The position numbers and the translations under genes were made by a program. A stretch of DNA of 64,000 bases, taken from positions 49,594,615 to 49,658,614 of the forward strand of contig NC_090176.1 in NCBI RefSeq assembly GCF_024679245.1, given 5' to 3'. Within the stretch, counting starts at the first letter, position 1. Every line of letters begins with the position of its first letter. This DNA is from Pseudorasbora parva (Eukaryota; Chordata; Actinopteri; Cypriniformes; Gobionidae). The notes under the pieces are model-generated. The model saw only the letters and a program-made list of their open reading frames with translations, ran no database searches and was not told the origin of the DNA. Below are positions 1 through 17,509 of this stretch, piece after piece.

Positions 1-1
1 G

Positions 2-1093
2 ATGGTCAAGTTGAGTGCACTGCATTGTGAGATACAAATCTGCAGACTAGGCACTGTATACATTAAAAATACTGAAAAATTACTGTTTCCATCCACCTAT
101 TTTATGTGCATTTTGGGATATTGCATAAAAAAATACATCAAGATGCACATAAATGTAAAAAATGCATATGCGCGCAATTCATCCTTCGACGGAGTTTGAC
201 TGACAGGCGATCTGACCAATCATAATGCAGAATCCGCCATTTTGTCCAATGAACAAACCAGATAGGAGAATTAGTAGATAAACGCTGGTGGACTTGAACT
301 GAAAATGTTGTATTGAGGTCTTTCCGCAGTTGAAACAACACACCTTCTGATGTTCATTCATGTTTTTGTGCTGTAATAGTAGTAAAGAGGAAGAGATGAT
401 CGTATCCTCTCTAAGTTACCTCTGTCCTGTCTGTCTGCGTGTTATCTCCATGATAACATTTTTCACAGAAAATCATGTATGGCGTGAAAGTGCTTGTCAG
501 ACGTAGCAACAGTAACTAAGGGTTTTTGCAAAGGGTCAACCGACGCGGATACATTTCTCTCATGTTTATAAACTCTCATGGAAACACATTTACTGAATAA
601 ATCCCTTGATGCTCAACAAAACAAAAAAACTCACTTTGCCTCAGCAGAGGCTGTGATTGGATAACTGGCCTGTCCAATTGCATTGCACCATCTCAAATGT
701 TGGTTTGGTGGCTCTGAAACGCCGGAGTCAAAACCTGTGATCAGAATGATTTGGTTTAAGACCAAACACCAGCATCTCAATGCAAGAGAACGTTTACTGC
801 GTTTCGTCTGACCCTCTGAGACGACACTCGTTTATGACGGAGGGAAAAAGAGCCAGACTGCAGACAGAAACTTCCATTTTATTACTGATACATTCTGTCA
901 ATTTACAAGGAAGTGACGATTTTGTCGCCGAGACGCTCACGACACGCTTGCAGTGTGTCCCCGGCCTTCCTGTATATAGATCAGGCGTGCATGCGCTTTT
1001 GGTGTGAGTACGAAACCTGTGAGAATCAGTGAATATATGCACAATACAAGCACTATTTAACCGGAGCGATTGAGACGAGTGAGTGAGAGAACG
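2..1093. other. No gene recognised
   Basis: Mixed-composition sequence without a convincing exon, RNA gene or repeat boundary. Short reading frames here show no domain. Probably intergenic or intronic. Confidence 0.5.
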
Positions 1094-1094
1094 C

Positions 1095-1126
<32 letters not shown>
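1094..1126. repeat. (GT)n microsatellite
   Basis: Perfect GT dinucleotide run of about 16 units. Confidence 0.98.
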
Positions 1127-1128
<2 letters not shown>

Positions 1129-2096
1129 CACACAACAAAAAACGTCTCCGATCCCTGGCCAATCAATGATCACAAAAAACATACTAGGAAGGAGGCCACA
1201 GTATTCATATAACAATACAATGTTAGCTCAGGCTATATGTAAATTATCAATGGCCTGGCCTGAAAATGCAAATGAATTGATGAATCATAGCTCTGAATCG
1301 GTTCACTGAAAAACACAGTTTGAACTGATTCATGGAAATGAATCTAACTCGAACACTGTTTTTGCCACTGAATTTTAAATTAGAGATGCTATTAAAACAT
1401 TCACAAAAATGATGAAAGATACACTGCCTTGAGGAAATGAAATGGTAAAATAAATCCAAAGCAAAGTGCTTTAATCTTGTCATACTGCTATATTTTCCGG
1501 AGTCTGTCAATGCAAATGTCAATTTTTTGAACCAACAGTATTCTGAGCCTTCAAACGGAGATGACATTCACAGCATCTAACACACACACACTCGCACACA
1601 CACACGTTACCTGTCCCTGCATGCGTGTCCTGAGCTGCGCTGATCCTGCTTTGGGTTTACTCCGTGTTCGGATCAGAGCCGGCACAGTTATTCCTCCTCT
1701 GGGATCCTAATGCTGCTGTTTACTTAAAGCTGAAATCATAAGAGAACAGAGGGACATGAATGGCCTAAATACATGTGCTTTAGTAAGCTGCAGTCTGACG
1801 TCGAACCAAACGCACCCGGAGGAGCTTCAGCGTGAGCAGGGGTGGATGCTAGGAACAAATGCTTTATCACGAATCATTTTATATCATGATTACAAACATA
1901 CTGCGGTTTTCTTTTAGCAGGAAAGTCAGTGGAAAAATTATTTTGATAACTAAGCACTATAAACACATTTGCTCCATATACACAAACGCACACCAAGAAA
2001 ATATTTTATTATTATATGAGTAAATATTTTAATACAATTAGTTTAAAATAAATAAATGTATAAACAATAACAAATATTGTCATTTTTAATATTTAC
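1127..2096. other. No gene recognised; one donor-like site
   Basis: A minus-strand block ending CAGGGACAG|GTAACG at about 1606 has an ATG eight bases before the donor-like site and could be a 5' exon, but all frames upstream close quickly and no partner exon was found. The rest is AT-rich. Confidence 0.3.
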
Positions 2097-2143
2097 ATAT
2101 ATATCTATATATATATATATATATATATATATAACTATATCTA

Positions 2144-2231
<88 letters not shown>
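2097..2231. repeat. (TA)n microsatellite
   Basis: About 130 bp of TA repeats with a few CTATAAC interruptions near the left end. Confidence 0.98.
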
Positions 2232-2236
<5 letters not shown>

Positions 2237-2297
2237 TATTTTAAATTTTAAATTGAATAAATTGCAATACATTTTGCGGGTGTGTCTGTGTCTCTCT

Positions 2298-3569
<1,272 letters not shown>

Positions 3570-4960
3570 GATGGATGGATGGAGCAGGTGAACGATGGAT
3601 AGAATGACTGGATGGATGGATGGATGGATGGATGGATGGATGGATGGATGGATGGATGGATGGATGGATGGATGGATGGATGGATGGATGGATGGATGGA
3701 TGGATGGATGGATGGATGGATGGATGGATGGATGGATGGATGGATGGATGGATGGATGGATGGATAGAATGACTGGATGGATGGATGGATGGATGGATGG
3801 AGCAGGTGAACGATGGATGGATGGATGGATGGATGGATGGATGGATGGATGGAGCAGGAGAACGATGGATAGAATGACTGGATGGATGGACAACTGAACG
3901 ATGGATGGATGGATGGATGGATGGATGGATGGATGGATGGATGGATGGATGGATGGATGGATGGATGGAGAGGCTGAACGATGGATGGATTATAGAACAA
4001 TGGATGGATGTATGGATGGACGATGGATGATGGATGGATGGATGGAGCAAGTGAACGATGGATGGAATGACTGGATGGATGGATGGATGGATGGATGGAT
4101 GGATGGATGGATGGATGGATGGATGGACAACAATGATGGATCGACAGATGGATGGACGGACAACTGAACGATGGATGGATGGAGCAAGTGAACGATGGAT
4201 GGAATGACTGGATGGCTGGAGCAACTGAACGATTGATGGAACGACGGAACAATGGATGGAGCTACAGAAGGATGGATGGAACAACTGAACGATGGATGGA
4301 TGGAACGAATGGATGGATGGATGGAGCAATGGATGGATGGATGGAAGGACGGAACAACCGGATGGGTCGATAGATGGAACAATCAATGGAGCTATTGAAG
4401 GATGAAACAACAGATGGATGGAGCGACTGAACTATGGATGGATGGAACGAATGGATGGATGGAGCGACTGAACTATGGATGGATGGAACGAATGGATGGA
4501 TGGATGGATGGATGGAGCGACTGAACTATGGATGGATGGAACGAATGGATGGATGGAGCGACTGAATGATTGATGAATGGATGGATGGCTGAAACAAATG
4601 AATGGATGGATGGAGCGACTGAATGATTGGATGGAGCGACTGAATGATTGGATGGAGCGACTGAATGATTGATAGATGGAACGAATGAATAGATGGATGG
4701 AGCGACTGAATGATGGATGGATGGATGGAACAAATGGATGGATGGATGGAGCGACTGAATGATTGATGGATGATAAGAATGAATGGATGGATGGAGCGAC
4801 TGAATGATTGATAGATGGAACGAATGGATGGCTGGATGGATGGATGGAGCGACTGAATAATGGATGGATTGATGGATGGAACGAATGAATGAATGGATGG
4901 CTGGATGGATGGAGCGACTGAATGAATAAATGAATGGATGGAATGACTGGAACAATTAGT
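3570..4960. repeat. GGAT tetranucleotide array (1.4 kb)
   Basis: Long pure (GGAT)n tracts, the longest near 3607-3765, alternate with higher-order units containing AGCAGGTGAACGATGGAT, AGAATGACT and GGAGCGACTGAATGAT. Long IHPS- or GWMD-type reading frames here are artefacts of the repeat. A mirror array in the complementary sense lies at 22200-22870. Confidence 0.97.
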
Positions 4961-5939
4961 GGATGGATAGATGTTTTGCAAATGCTTATCTTTAAGAACA
5001 CATTTTTAATTAATATTATTTTACAAATAAATAAAAATGTAAATAAAAAATGTTACATACATAATGTTTTGCTAATGTTAATCTTTGCCTATAAAATGTT
5101 TTTTAGCTTATTTTTTTGTCATTAGTTTTGTTAATGCAAAATAGGCATATAAATACAAATATTTAATTTGAGAGAGTAGGGACACTGGCCCTTTTACAAC
5201 ACTTGCAGGTTCTTTTGCTACAGTCCTCTGATTGGTGGAGATTTCTCTGCAGAATCATGGGTAATGTAGTTTCTCAGGAATTTCCCTGTTAAATTGTGTT
5301 GAAATAATGCAGACTGACGGCTTATCAAACGCATTAACAACCTTATATGTCACAGTATGTCTATCTTTTATGATTTATAAGTTATCGTTCAAATCAACTC
5401 CCCTATGGAGAACATAATGTGATTTTTACTTCCAGAACTGGACTCTATTAAAATACTTCACGGACGCACAGAAGGAAGCCAGGAATTAGAAGATGATAAG
5501 AGCAGTAAGAAAAAGGCTAGAGCTCAGTTCTGATGACAAAAGATTGCAGAAATCGACAACAAAGGACAGAAGAGGAGCGAGTCCATCTGAGCAACTCCAG
5601 CAGCTGCTGCTCTTCAACACGACACACAGCAGGAAGTCAACGCCATGAGGATGATGATGCACATTACAGGAGACTGACCCTCACACACACACACACACAC
5701 ACACTATAATGACACGACTCAAGCTTCCTGGCACTTCCAGCTCTTTTCTCTCATCCCTCTTCACCCTACGCTTTAAACCTCTGACACATAATCAATACTT
5801 TACATTGGCACTTCCATTAGCTGCTGCAGACTAAACACACACACACACACCAAAACCAGCAGCAGTCTTGTGTTATATTCCGTCTTCACAACCGGCTGAA
5901 GAAGCTCTTCTATTAGTCTACATGAGCAGTTCCCAAGAG
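4961..5939. other. No gene recognised
   Basis: AT-rich to 5160, then mixed sequence. On the minus strand ACTACATTACCCATGATTC (about 5274-5256) resembles the ZNF143/SBS promoter motif. Short CA runs occur at 5681-5704 and 5835-5850. Confidence 0.4.
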
Positions 5940-6106
<167 letters not shown>

Positions 6107-6262
6107 TTTTCTCCCTCTCTCTTCTTCTCTCTGCTGATTTAAACCTCTGGCGACCAGCGTGAGCTTATATAAACATGCTTATAAACACACTGAGCTGCTC
6201 TCCTCCATCGCATCTGGGTTACAGACCAGATTTCACAATATCACAGATAGAGGACTATACAA

Positions 6263-6365
<103 letters not shown>

Positions 6366-6389
6366 TAGGGCAGAATGGTAAATGTATAT

Positions 6390-6821
6390 AGAGCTGTCAA
6401 ACCATTAAAATTGCATCGAAAATAAAAGTGTGTTTATAAAATATACTGTATGTGTGTAATGTGTATAATTATGTTTATTTGAATACACACACATACATGT
6501 GTGTATGACGTGTTGACATATTTATATTTTAGTAATATTTGCATGCATATACTGTATAGTTATCAAATTTATATATAATTATAAATATTTCTTAAATATA
6601 TTTATACACATGGACGTGTGTATTTATATATATAATTATAAAAAGTACACACATATATTATAAAAACACAAACTTTTATTTTCAATGATATTAATGATAT
6701 AATAATATTAACCACTTCAGCATTGCAGCATATTTTGAATAATTATGACATATGCAAATTTGGACCTAAATGTGGGGCGCAGAGCTGAAGTGGTTAATCG
6801 TGATTAATCGTCCGACAGCAC
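6390..6821. mobile_element. MITE with AGTGCTGTCAA-type ends, copy 1
   Basis: The left end AGAGCTGTCAAACCATTAAA and the right end GATTAATCGTCCGACAGCAC are imperfect inverted repeats; the middle is AT/TG-rich. Two relatives are at 15051-15251 and 44968-45166. This copy is the most diverged. Confidence 0.55.
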
Positions 6822-6825
6822 ATGC

Positions 6826-6826
<1 letters not shown>

Positions 6827-6878
<52 letters not shown>
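6827..6878. repeat. (AAT)n microsatellite
   Basis: About 17 trinucleotide units. Confidence 0.98.
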
Positions 6879-8712
<1,834 letters not shown>

Positions 8713-9152
8713 GCATCGTCTGAGTGGGCGGCAGCAGAGAGAGACTGATGCTCACGTCACAATTTTCATGAATGAAGGGGCCGGATGACGCAGGCACGAT
8801 GCAGCGAGGCTGATCTCTCACTCACACACACACACACACACGGGCAGAATGCGGAAGCGGAACAGACGAGGGAATGATTTCAAAACACGGGAGACATGTG
8901 GCGCATTCACTCCATCCGAAATTACAGAGGTCACATTATGCATCATTTTAGTAAATACGCTGTAAAAAAAATAAAAAAAAAAAATAATAATAAATAAATA
9001 AAACACATTTGCCAAAGCGTTGCATTCAAGGTACAAATTTTAAATTTAGTCAATCCTTGCTTTATTCCCTGGGAATCGGACCCATGACCTTGCCGTTGTT
9101 ACTGTCTGAGCTATAGGAAAGCTTTTAAATGTCTCTAATTGAAAGTTTTCTA

Positions 9153-9268
9153 GTGACTGATCACATCTAAATTTTTCAGTTGGCCGAATTGAAATTCTGT
9201 GAATTGATGCACTTTAATTCACAGAAATTCAATTCGGCCAACTGAAAAATGTAGATGTGATCTGTCAC
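9153..9268. repeat. 53-bp inverted repeat with 10-nt loop
   Basis: Arms 9153-9205 and 9216-9268 are complementary except for about three bases; the loop is GATGCACTTT. Core arm sequence TTTTTCAGTTGGCCGAATTG. It would extrude as a long hairpin. No coding content and no clear target duplication. Confidence 0.9.
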
Positions 9269-9790
9269 TTTTATTTTTACAGTGTAGGACTTTTTGTGGA
9301 TTTTAGTCCACATCTGTCTGTTATCTTTGACTTATTTTATTTTATTTTGTGATCTTTCTCTTCTAGGAAAATGGAACGAGAACACTGATCATCTTGCACT
9401 AAGAGGCACATTCCAATTTTTGCCCAATCAAATGCTCCCTAAAAGAAAAATGTCCCTCTGTCGGTCTAGCAGAACTAAAAGTATATTGGCCATATGATAC
9501 GAAGAGAGAAAAACTCTTCATTAAGTCCAGTCCTAACTCCAAACTTCCCCAATTCAAGAACAAATAAGAATCATTTTGTTTTAATAGTATCAGCAAAAAT
9601 TACTTTTTTTTTCTTTTCACAAAGATAAATAATAGTTCAAATGTTAAAAACGGTTTATATACCGGTCAAAAGTTTGGAAAAACATTACTTTTTTAATGTC
9701 TTTGAAAGAAGTCTCTCTATATTTATATATATACTCAAATATAATCAAATGGTTATTAAATTAAATTATTGGCCATATAATTCAAAACAA
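9269..9790. other. No gene recognised
   Basis: ACCGGTCAAAAGTTTGGAAA at about 9660 is the start of a dispersed fish repeat whose tail-type copies also occur at 21.9, 25.0 and 63.6 kb. Nothing else is identified. Confidence 0.45.
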
Positions 9791-10020
9791 GAGCTGCAGT
9801 TTTGGAGATGCTCTGACCCAGTCGTCTAGCCATCATAATTTGGCCCTTGTCACTCACTCAAATCCTTACGCTTGCCCATTTCTCCTGCTTCTAACACATC
9901 AACTTTGAGAACAAAATGTTCACTTGTTGCCTAATATATCCCACCCACTAACAGGAGCCGTGATGGAGAGATCATCAGTGATATTCACTTCGCCTTATAA
10001 TGTTATGCCTGATTGGAGTA
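9791..10020 (-). mobile_element. Tc1-like fragment, copy 2 (5' end, minus strand)
   Basis: Reads in reverse the terminal repeat, 5' untranslated part and first about 30 codons of the same Tc1-like family as 26349-27553, ending at the terminal-repeat side TGTTATGCCTGATTGGAGTA. The rest of the transposase is missing. Confidence 0.85.
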
Positions 10021-11710
10021 TATTATTTGTGGTAAATGTAAGTACATATATTTTTTACTGAGGTAAAAGTGCCATGAATCATCAATCATCAATGATGCTC
10101 AGCCAATCAATCATTCTTATAGTTCAATTTAATCCATGCAAAGCAATGCTGCTAAATGAAAAAAAAAAAAAGTAAATGTTGCAGTTCATGAAAAAATGAC
10201 CAGACAGCTTGTGAATAGCTGGCATTTTCCCACTGAAGCCAATTTTTCCCTCACATTTGGCACTTGGCAAGTGTTAATTTTGGAACCCGGGTGTGTACGT
10301 GTGAACATATGTTTGTGCTGGAGTGTGTGTCTGTGTTCTCCTTCACCTCTGTACGCATTCAGCATGTGACTAATGAATTCTGCTGTGGATTTATGCATTC
10401 TCTGCTATTTTAAACCAAACCCACTGCGTCTAAACACAGATTAAGACTCTTTCAAACAAAAGCCAGACAAATAACTCTCCCCACTGACGTCAGCGTCACC
10501 CCTAATTCTGTTTTTAAGGAACCAGCAGACAAACGCACAGAGTGAAGTCGTACTTGGCCTAATTCCACAAACGGTAGATTCATGTCGGGCTCAGTGAATG
10601 TCATGCTGGCGTCGCACGAGGAGAGTTCAGCCCTTTCCCAACATGTCCTCCAGAACACTGCTGGGAGACAAACGGTCTCAGTTTCACTATGATAAAACAC
10701 TGATTACAACTCAGAAGCAGTAGCGGCCTTTGCTGTTTCACAGGCTTCCCTTGAAACGGGCCTCGCAACAGAAGGGGCCTCCGCTTGCACCCGAAAAAGA
10801 GCTCCATCGCACACCAGGGGTCGAAATTAATGGGGGCTTGGGGCAAAAATGCCACCAAAATTAATTAAAATGCTTCCAAAAAACAAGAAATCGTGCACAC
10901 AAAAATAAGTCTCTGCACAAGTTCTCGTTTTTAATATTTATAAGCAATATTATCCAGGCAAAAGTGCAATTTTACCCAAATATCAGCACGTTTCCAAACG
11001 TGATAGTGATTTTAATTCAATAAACAATAAGTTAACATGCTATTAGGTGGCTTACATTTTAGACACAACAGGGCTCGACATCAATGCTCGTCCGGGACAA
11101 ATTTCTTCAAGGGGCAAGTGAAAGACAATTGGACAAGTATCCTGATTAAAACATCAATACCAAAAAGTAACTAGGGAATCACCAAAAAGCGAGAATGATT
11201 CTGCATTAATTTATTGTAAGTGCCGATCAATAGTGAATAATAAAATAAAATATTATGTAGTCTACTGACGCTAACAAGACTACGCTGTTGAGGATTGTGC
11301 AGCCTCATGAGAAATGGAAACTCAGTAACATACTGCGGTAAATAATCAAAATGTAACGTTTTTATATTTACAACATACAATACAGTTAAGCAACATCACA
11401 TGACCAAGAGTGTTGAATACAATCACGACTGAAAATGTGATACTGATTTCATATGACAGCTCAAACAAGTAATTCATATTAAGTCACTTACATTTTACAC
11501 CCAATATTGACAGTTTTTTGTTCCGTTTCAGCAGCGAAAATAGTTTCAGAACCATAATGCATCTCACAGCAACACTCAGCCATGTTTCATTACTGAATTA
11601 TTCAGCATTTTGAACGAATCGGTAGAGTCAAAGATTCTAATTCATTGGATTTGAAATGATGTATGTTATATTTTGGCTTTATATCAGTCATTGATCAGTC
11701 ACCCTGCTCT
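10021..11710. other. No gene recognised
   Basis: CAGGGCTCGACATCAATGCT at 11068 looks like an isolated hAT-type terminus; its partner end was not found. The rest is mixed non-coding sequence. Confidence 0.4.
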
Positions 11711-12400
11711 AGGGATGCCTCGATACCACAATTTTGGCTTCGGTACAGTATTACAATCTAATACCGAAGTACCGATATTAAATCGATACCACACGGTAGA
11801 GTTTAGACTTAATATTAAACTAAATATAACCACCAAAATCATTTCTGACCCACTCGCATCTTTTCACTCATCATAATCAGATGAAATGTAAAAATAATAT
11901 TATAATATTTAAACATAAATATGAAGGAAAAAACACATTGTTTAATGGCAACAACAAAGTAAGCTACAGATAAATGTCTGAGCTGGATTTGAGCAAACAT
12001 CAGTTTACCGGTGAGCGGTTCATGAGCGGATTATTGAGCGGAGTCAAGTCAACTTTATTTATAGCCTATAGCGCTTTTACAATGATGATTGTTTCAAAGC
12101 AGCGTCAAAGTGTTAAACATGAAAATATTGCAACAAAATGTTATTTGGCTGTACAGTCGCTGTGGAGAAAACTGAAAACTAAATGTAGTTTTATCATGAG
12201 CCTCACCAGTCCGTTTCGCTGCGCTTTGCTCATTACAGGCTCGTTCTCGTCAAAACGCCCACGTATTGAACAATGGTCGGGTTTAAATCGGGCTCGGGCT
12301 CATAATTAAAGTTAATGTGTCGGGCCGGGCCGGGCTCGGACACAACGTGCACGGGCTCGGGCTTGATTTTTTGAGCCCGATCTAACCTCTACCACGCAGT
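11711..12400. mobile_element. Degenerate hAT-like remnants
   Basis: TAGGGATGCCTCGATACCAC at about 11712 is a hAT-type left end without a matching right end. Within the stretch, 12045-12115 resembles a widespread fish repeat (AACTTTATTTATAGCC ... GATTGTTTCAAAGCAGC), and 12277-12390 repeats the GGGCCGGGCCGGGCTCGG motif of the element at 57551-59109. Confidence 0.5.
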
Positions 12401-12828
12401 CTGATATTAGTGCGGGTATATTGCGTGAGAATGAGTACAATTATGCAAGTTTTGGGTTTATAAAGTGGGAAATTACCACAAATGTTTATTAGTACATTAA
12501 TCAGCAAAGCTCACACATCAAATTCATTTGAACATTTTCTTGTGAGAAATAATTTCAGCAAAAATCTTTCAAAATTAGCAAATTGCTTCTGGTTTCAAAA
12601 GACGTCGCACCTACACTAAAGCAGTCTGCATAATCCGATTCAACATTTCACGTTCGTCTCGGGATGGATAACGGAAATCATTTGAACATGCAAGCGATTT
12701 TATAGCATTTCATAATAACGGTTAACGTTACAGGAGATATGAGCTCATAAGTCTCTGTGAGTCTGACATTTTATCCTAAAATACCCCCCAGATCATTTAT
12801 ATAGCATGTTAAAATTGTCACTTTTTAA

Positions 12829-13575
12829 GGGTGAGCAAAAATGTGCCATTTTTGTGTCCATTTAAATGCAAATGAGCTGCTGCTCCAGCCCCCTTTTAAG
12901 AAAAGGGCGGAGCTTCAAGAGCTTTTGTTAGCAGCTCTGATTACCTCACGCAGACACACACTGAGAATGTCAGAAACTGATCAACCTTTTATGTTCAATC
13001 CGGAGTCGGACAATGATGGAGAGACTCAAGAAGAAGAGACAACATGTAGAATGAGACATGAAATTGATGAATTTATGAGTTAACGATCTTCAAGTCATCG
13101 ATTAGCATATTCTGTCATGATAATCTTTAGATCGCTGCTGTGGGAACCGTTGTAGATGCACAGAGCCAGAGAATATCTGCTGCATGAGAAGAGAAAATCG
13201 ATAGTTTACTTTAATTACGGTTATAACTTATGTTGTCATCTTGTTTTATGACATGCGTTTGTGTTCGTACTGTATTGCAATAAATGAGAAAGACAGACGA
13301 CAGCTTGAGCGACTCCCAAATGTGCTCGACTACAACAACTCTTCCTCTTCTCAACATGGCCTTTGTTGTGTGTTCTCGGGGGCAGGTTTATGTAAATTTT
13401 AGGGTTAGTGATGTCATGTGTTGTAGTTCCTACTAGCCGTTTGTTGTAGTCCTTAAAAGTGATTTCTGTAAAAGAAAATATCTCCCTTTGCTTTGAGCTT
13501 TGCAGTTAGCGTTGTAACTTTGCAGATGTTGCACAAACTACAGTTAAAAAAGTTAAATCATAATCAACCACCCCT
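12829..13575. mobile_element. TTAA-flanked non-autonomous element (Kolobok/piggyBac type)
   Basis: Flanked by TTAA at 12825-12828 and 13576-13579, with short inverted ends GGGTG / CACCCC. It carries an open frame (12841-13083) with MSETDQPFMFNPESDNDGET near its end, which resembles the N-terminus of fish transposon-encoded proteins; that resemblance is from memory and weak. Not a host gene. Confidence 0.6.
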
Positions 13576-13880
13576 TTAAAGATGAACAAATGGTCAAAAC
13601 TATAAATGTAAAGGCAGAATTGTAAAAATGCACTGAAAATGTGTAAAAACTATTGAGGAATAATATAGAATTTTTTGTAAAGTAATTGCACTAAAGCAAC
13701 AGAGACTCATTCAAACTCAGCTCAGATTTTGGCGTTCACCATAACAAACTGAAAAAGTTGTAAAATGTTTTTTTTTTCTGCACATTGAAACATCTTCCTC
13801 AATTTAAGTTTACTCTGCATCTTCATTAAAGTGTTTGACACATGCTGCACATTACTGACAATAAAGGTGACCGTTTTTAC

Positions 13881-13955
13881 CTCCAGAGAAGTTGACGCTC
13901 TTTTTCTGAGGTGCTTCTAATGCCGACCGCAGTGTCTCTCTTCTTCTCTTCGCAC
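13881..13955 (-). CDS. Exon-like block of an unidentified gene
   Basis: A good acceptor (TATTTATTATTTACAG) is followed by 75 bases and a GTAAAA donor on the minus strand. One frame is open throughout: AKRRRETLRSALEAPQKKSV then NFSG, basic and Ala/Lys-rich. A second frame is open too. I do not recognise the protein and found no certain neighbouring exon. If real, it lies downstream of trpm2 in the same orientation. Confidence 0.35.
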
Positions 13956-14816
13956 CTGTAAATAATAAATACAGACGGGTCAGAGTTTAGAGGTCATGAG
14001 GTCAGTAATCAGACTCTTTGATCGCACTTTCCGAAGGAAAAATCAAAAGCTGAGCCAGAGAATGTAGTGTGTGAGAATCTGAACGTCTGCTGGGGAATCC
14101 CAGTCTGAAACATGGGTTAATGTTTAGCAGGGAGCGCTGAAATACCACGAATGCCATCGAAACAAGAATGCAAAACGTTAAGACGGGAGACACACTTCCC
14201 AAACACAAGCATTTGTGCGCTGACACAATCTCTCCAGTGGACTCAATTATTTAGAGGGTAACGTGTGAAAATCTCCTCTGTTACCGTGATCATATTTAAA
14301 AATTCAGCAGTCTTACAGCTCAAAATCTCACTTCCAAAACAAGGACATGGGAACAATTTGGCATATTATGATCAGGGTTTAAAGCTGTACTTACACTGCA
14401 GGTCTTGAAGCCCAATTCTGATTGGTTGACTATATACACGTGACCCATATCCGATATCTGCATTTACACTGTACACTCGGTACTGAAGTACTGACCCGAA
14501 AAATCTTAGGCCGAGAAGGAAGTAAAAACCCAGAATTGCAATGGATGCAGATGAAATGATAATACAAGCTTTTGCTTTCCACACCACCTTTTTAAAGGTC
14601 AGCAAAACTTTGGGTTGAGCCTTCGTCCTCCTTTGCAGCACTGAAGAGAGTCACGTGATTGCCGTTGGGGTCTTACGACTCGCCTTGACAGGGGAATATC
14701 AGATTAATTTCCACACATGGATGAGGCCTGAAACTGATCTGAGAACATCTGAATCCATGCGTTTTTTTCCTGCTTATATGTTCATGGCTTATATCCAATC
14801 TGTCACAAAAAATATA

Positions 14817-14822
<6 letters not shown>
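13956..14822. other. No gene recognised
   Basis: Mixed sequence; short open frames on both strands show no domain, and no splice-bounded block was found. Confidence 0.45.

Positions 14823-14869
<47 letters not shown>
14823..14869. repeat. (AT)n microsatellite
   Basis: About 23 AT units. Confidence 0.97.
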
Positions 14870-14872
<3 letters not shown>

Positions 14873-15050
14873 AATAATCGGAATTGGGTCACTTGAACCA
14901 TGCAATGTAAATGCAGTCAAAGAGATGGAAAATGTGTCCTGATGTCATTTCCTGTTAAAGATTAAAGACAGAAGAGATTTATTCGATGTTTTCAAACTGC
15001 TGTAATGTTTTCAATAATTAAGTCTTAATGTTTTATAATCAAATAAATGT

Positions 15051-15251
15051 AGTGCTGTCAAATGGATTAATCACATCTAACATAAAAGTTTGTTTATATA
15101 ATATGTGTGTGTACATACATATACACACACACACACACACACATTTATATGTGTACACACACAAACACTGTGGTACACGACACATACACATTATATAAAC
15201 AAACATTTATGTTAGTTGTGATTAATTGTAATTAATCAACCTGACAGCACT
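15051..15251. mobile_element. MITE with AGTGCTGTCAA ends, copy 2
   Basis: AGTGCTGTCAAATGGATTAA at the left is mirrored by AATTAATCAACCTGACAGCACT at the right with further imperfect pairing inward (TTTGTTTATATAAT), around a CA/TG core. No transposase. An obvious target duplication was not found. Confidence 0.75.
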
Positions 15252-15352
15252 AAATAAAATAAGCAAAAATATGAATTTTAGAATATGTACTAGTTAATTA
15301 TTGTATAATAATTTTATATAATTATTATAAAATATATTGTACGTGTGTGTGT

Positions 15353-17056
<1,704 letters not shown>

Positions 17057-17509
17057 ACAGGGCTGTAATTTCCAAGTCGATTAGTTGATTGTTAGTCGAT
17101 ACGTTCTGGCTCGACTAAATTATTTATTGAAATGTTAGAGCGTTTTAATAGTCAGTCCTCGTTTACCATGTCAACAAAGACGTCGACAGTGTGGCAGTAT
17201 TTTTCTAAAATAGAAAATGGGAAAAAAATGTAATGCAAATTTTGCAAACAAGTTTACATATCAGCTCGACGACAAACACGTCATATCACCTTAAAATGGT
17301 AAGCTAACTTGTCTGCGTTAGGTTGCCCCGTCTGTTTTGAGGAGGCTATACGAACATATCACAATTACCATATTTTTTTGTATAATAATCGCTTTATAAC
17401 TGCAAGCATATAAAAAAAATGTTTGGAGCCTAATGCTCGATGCGCTGCGGCCACTGTTTGTATTAGTTTTGAGCCTATGCTTTATTTTTTTCAGTTATGC
17501 ACTTTTTAA

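Noticed and set aside
12841..13083. 80-aa frame as a small host protein
   Set aside because: It sits within a TTAA-flanked repeat element, and its phrases are repeat-derived.
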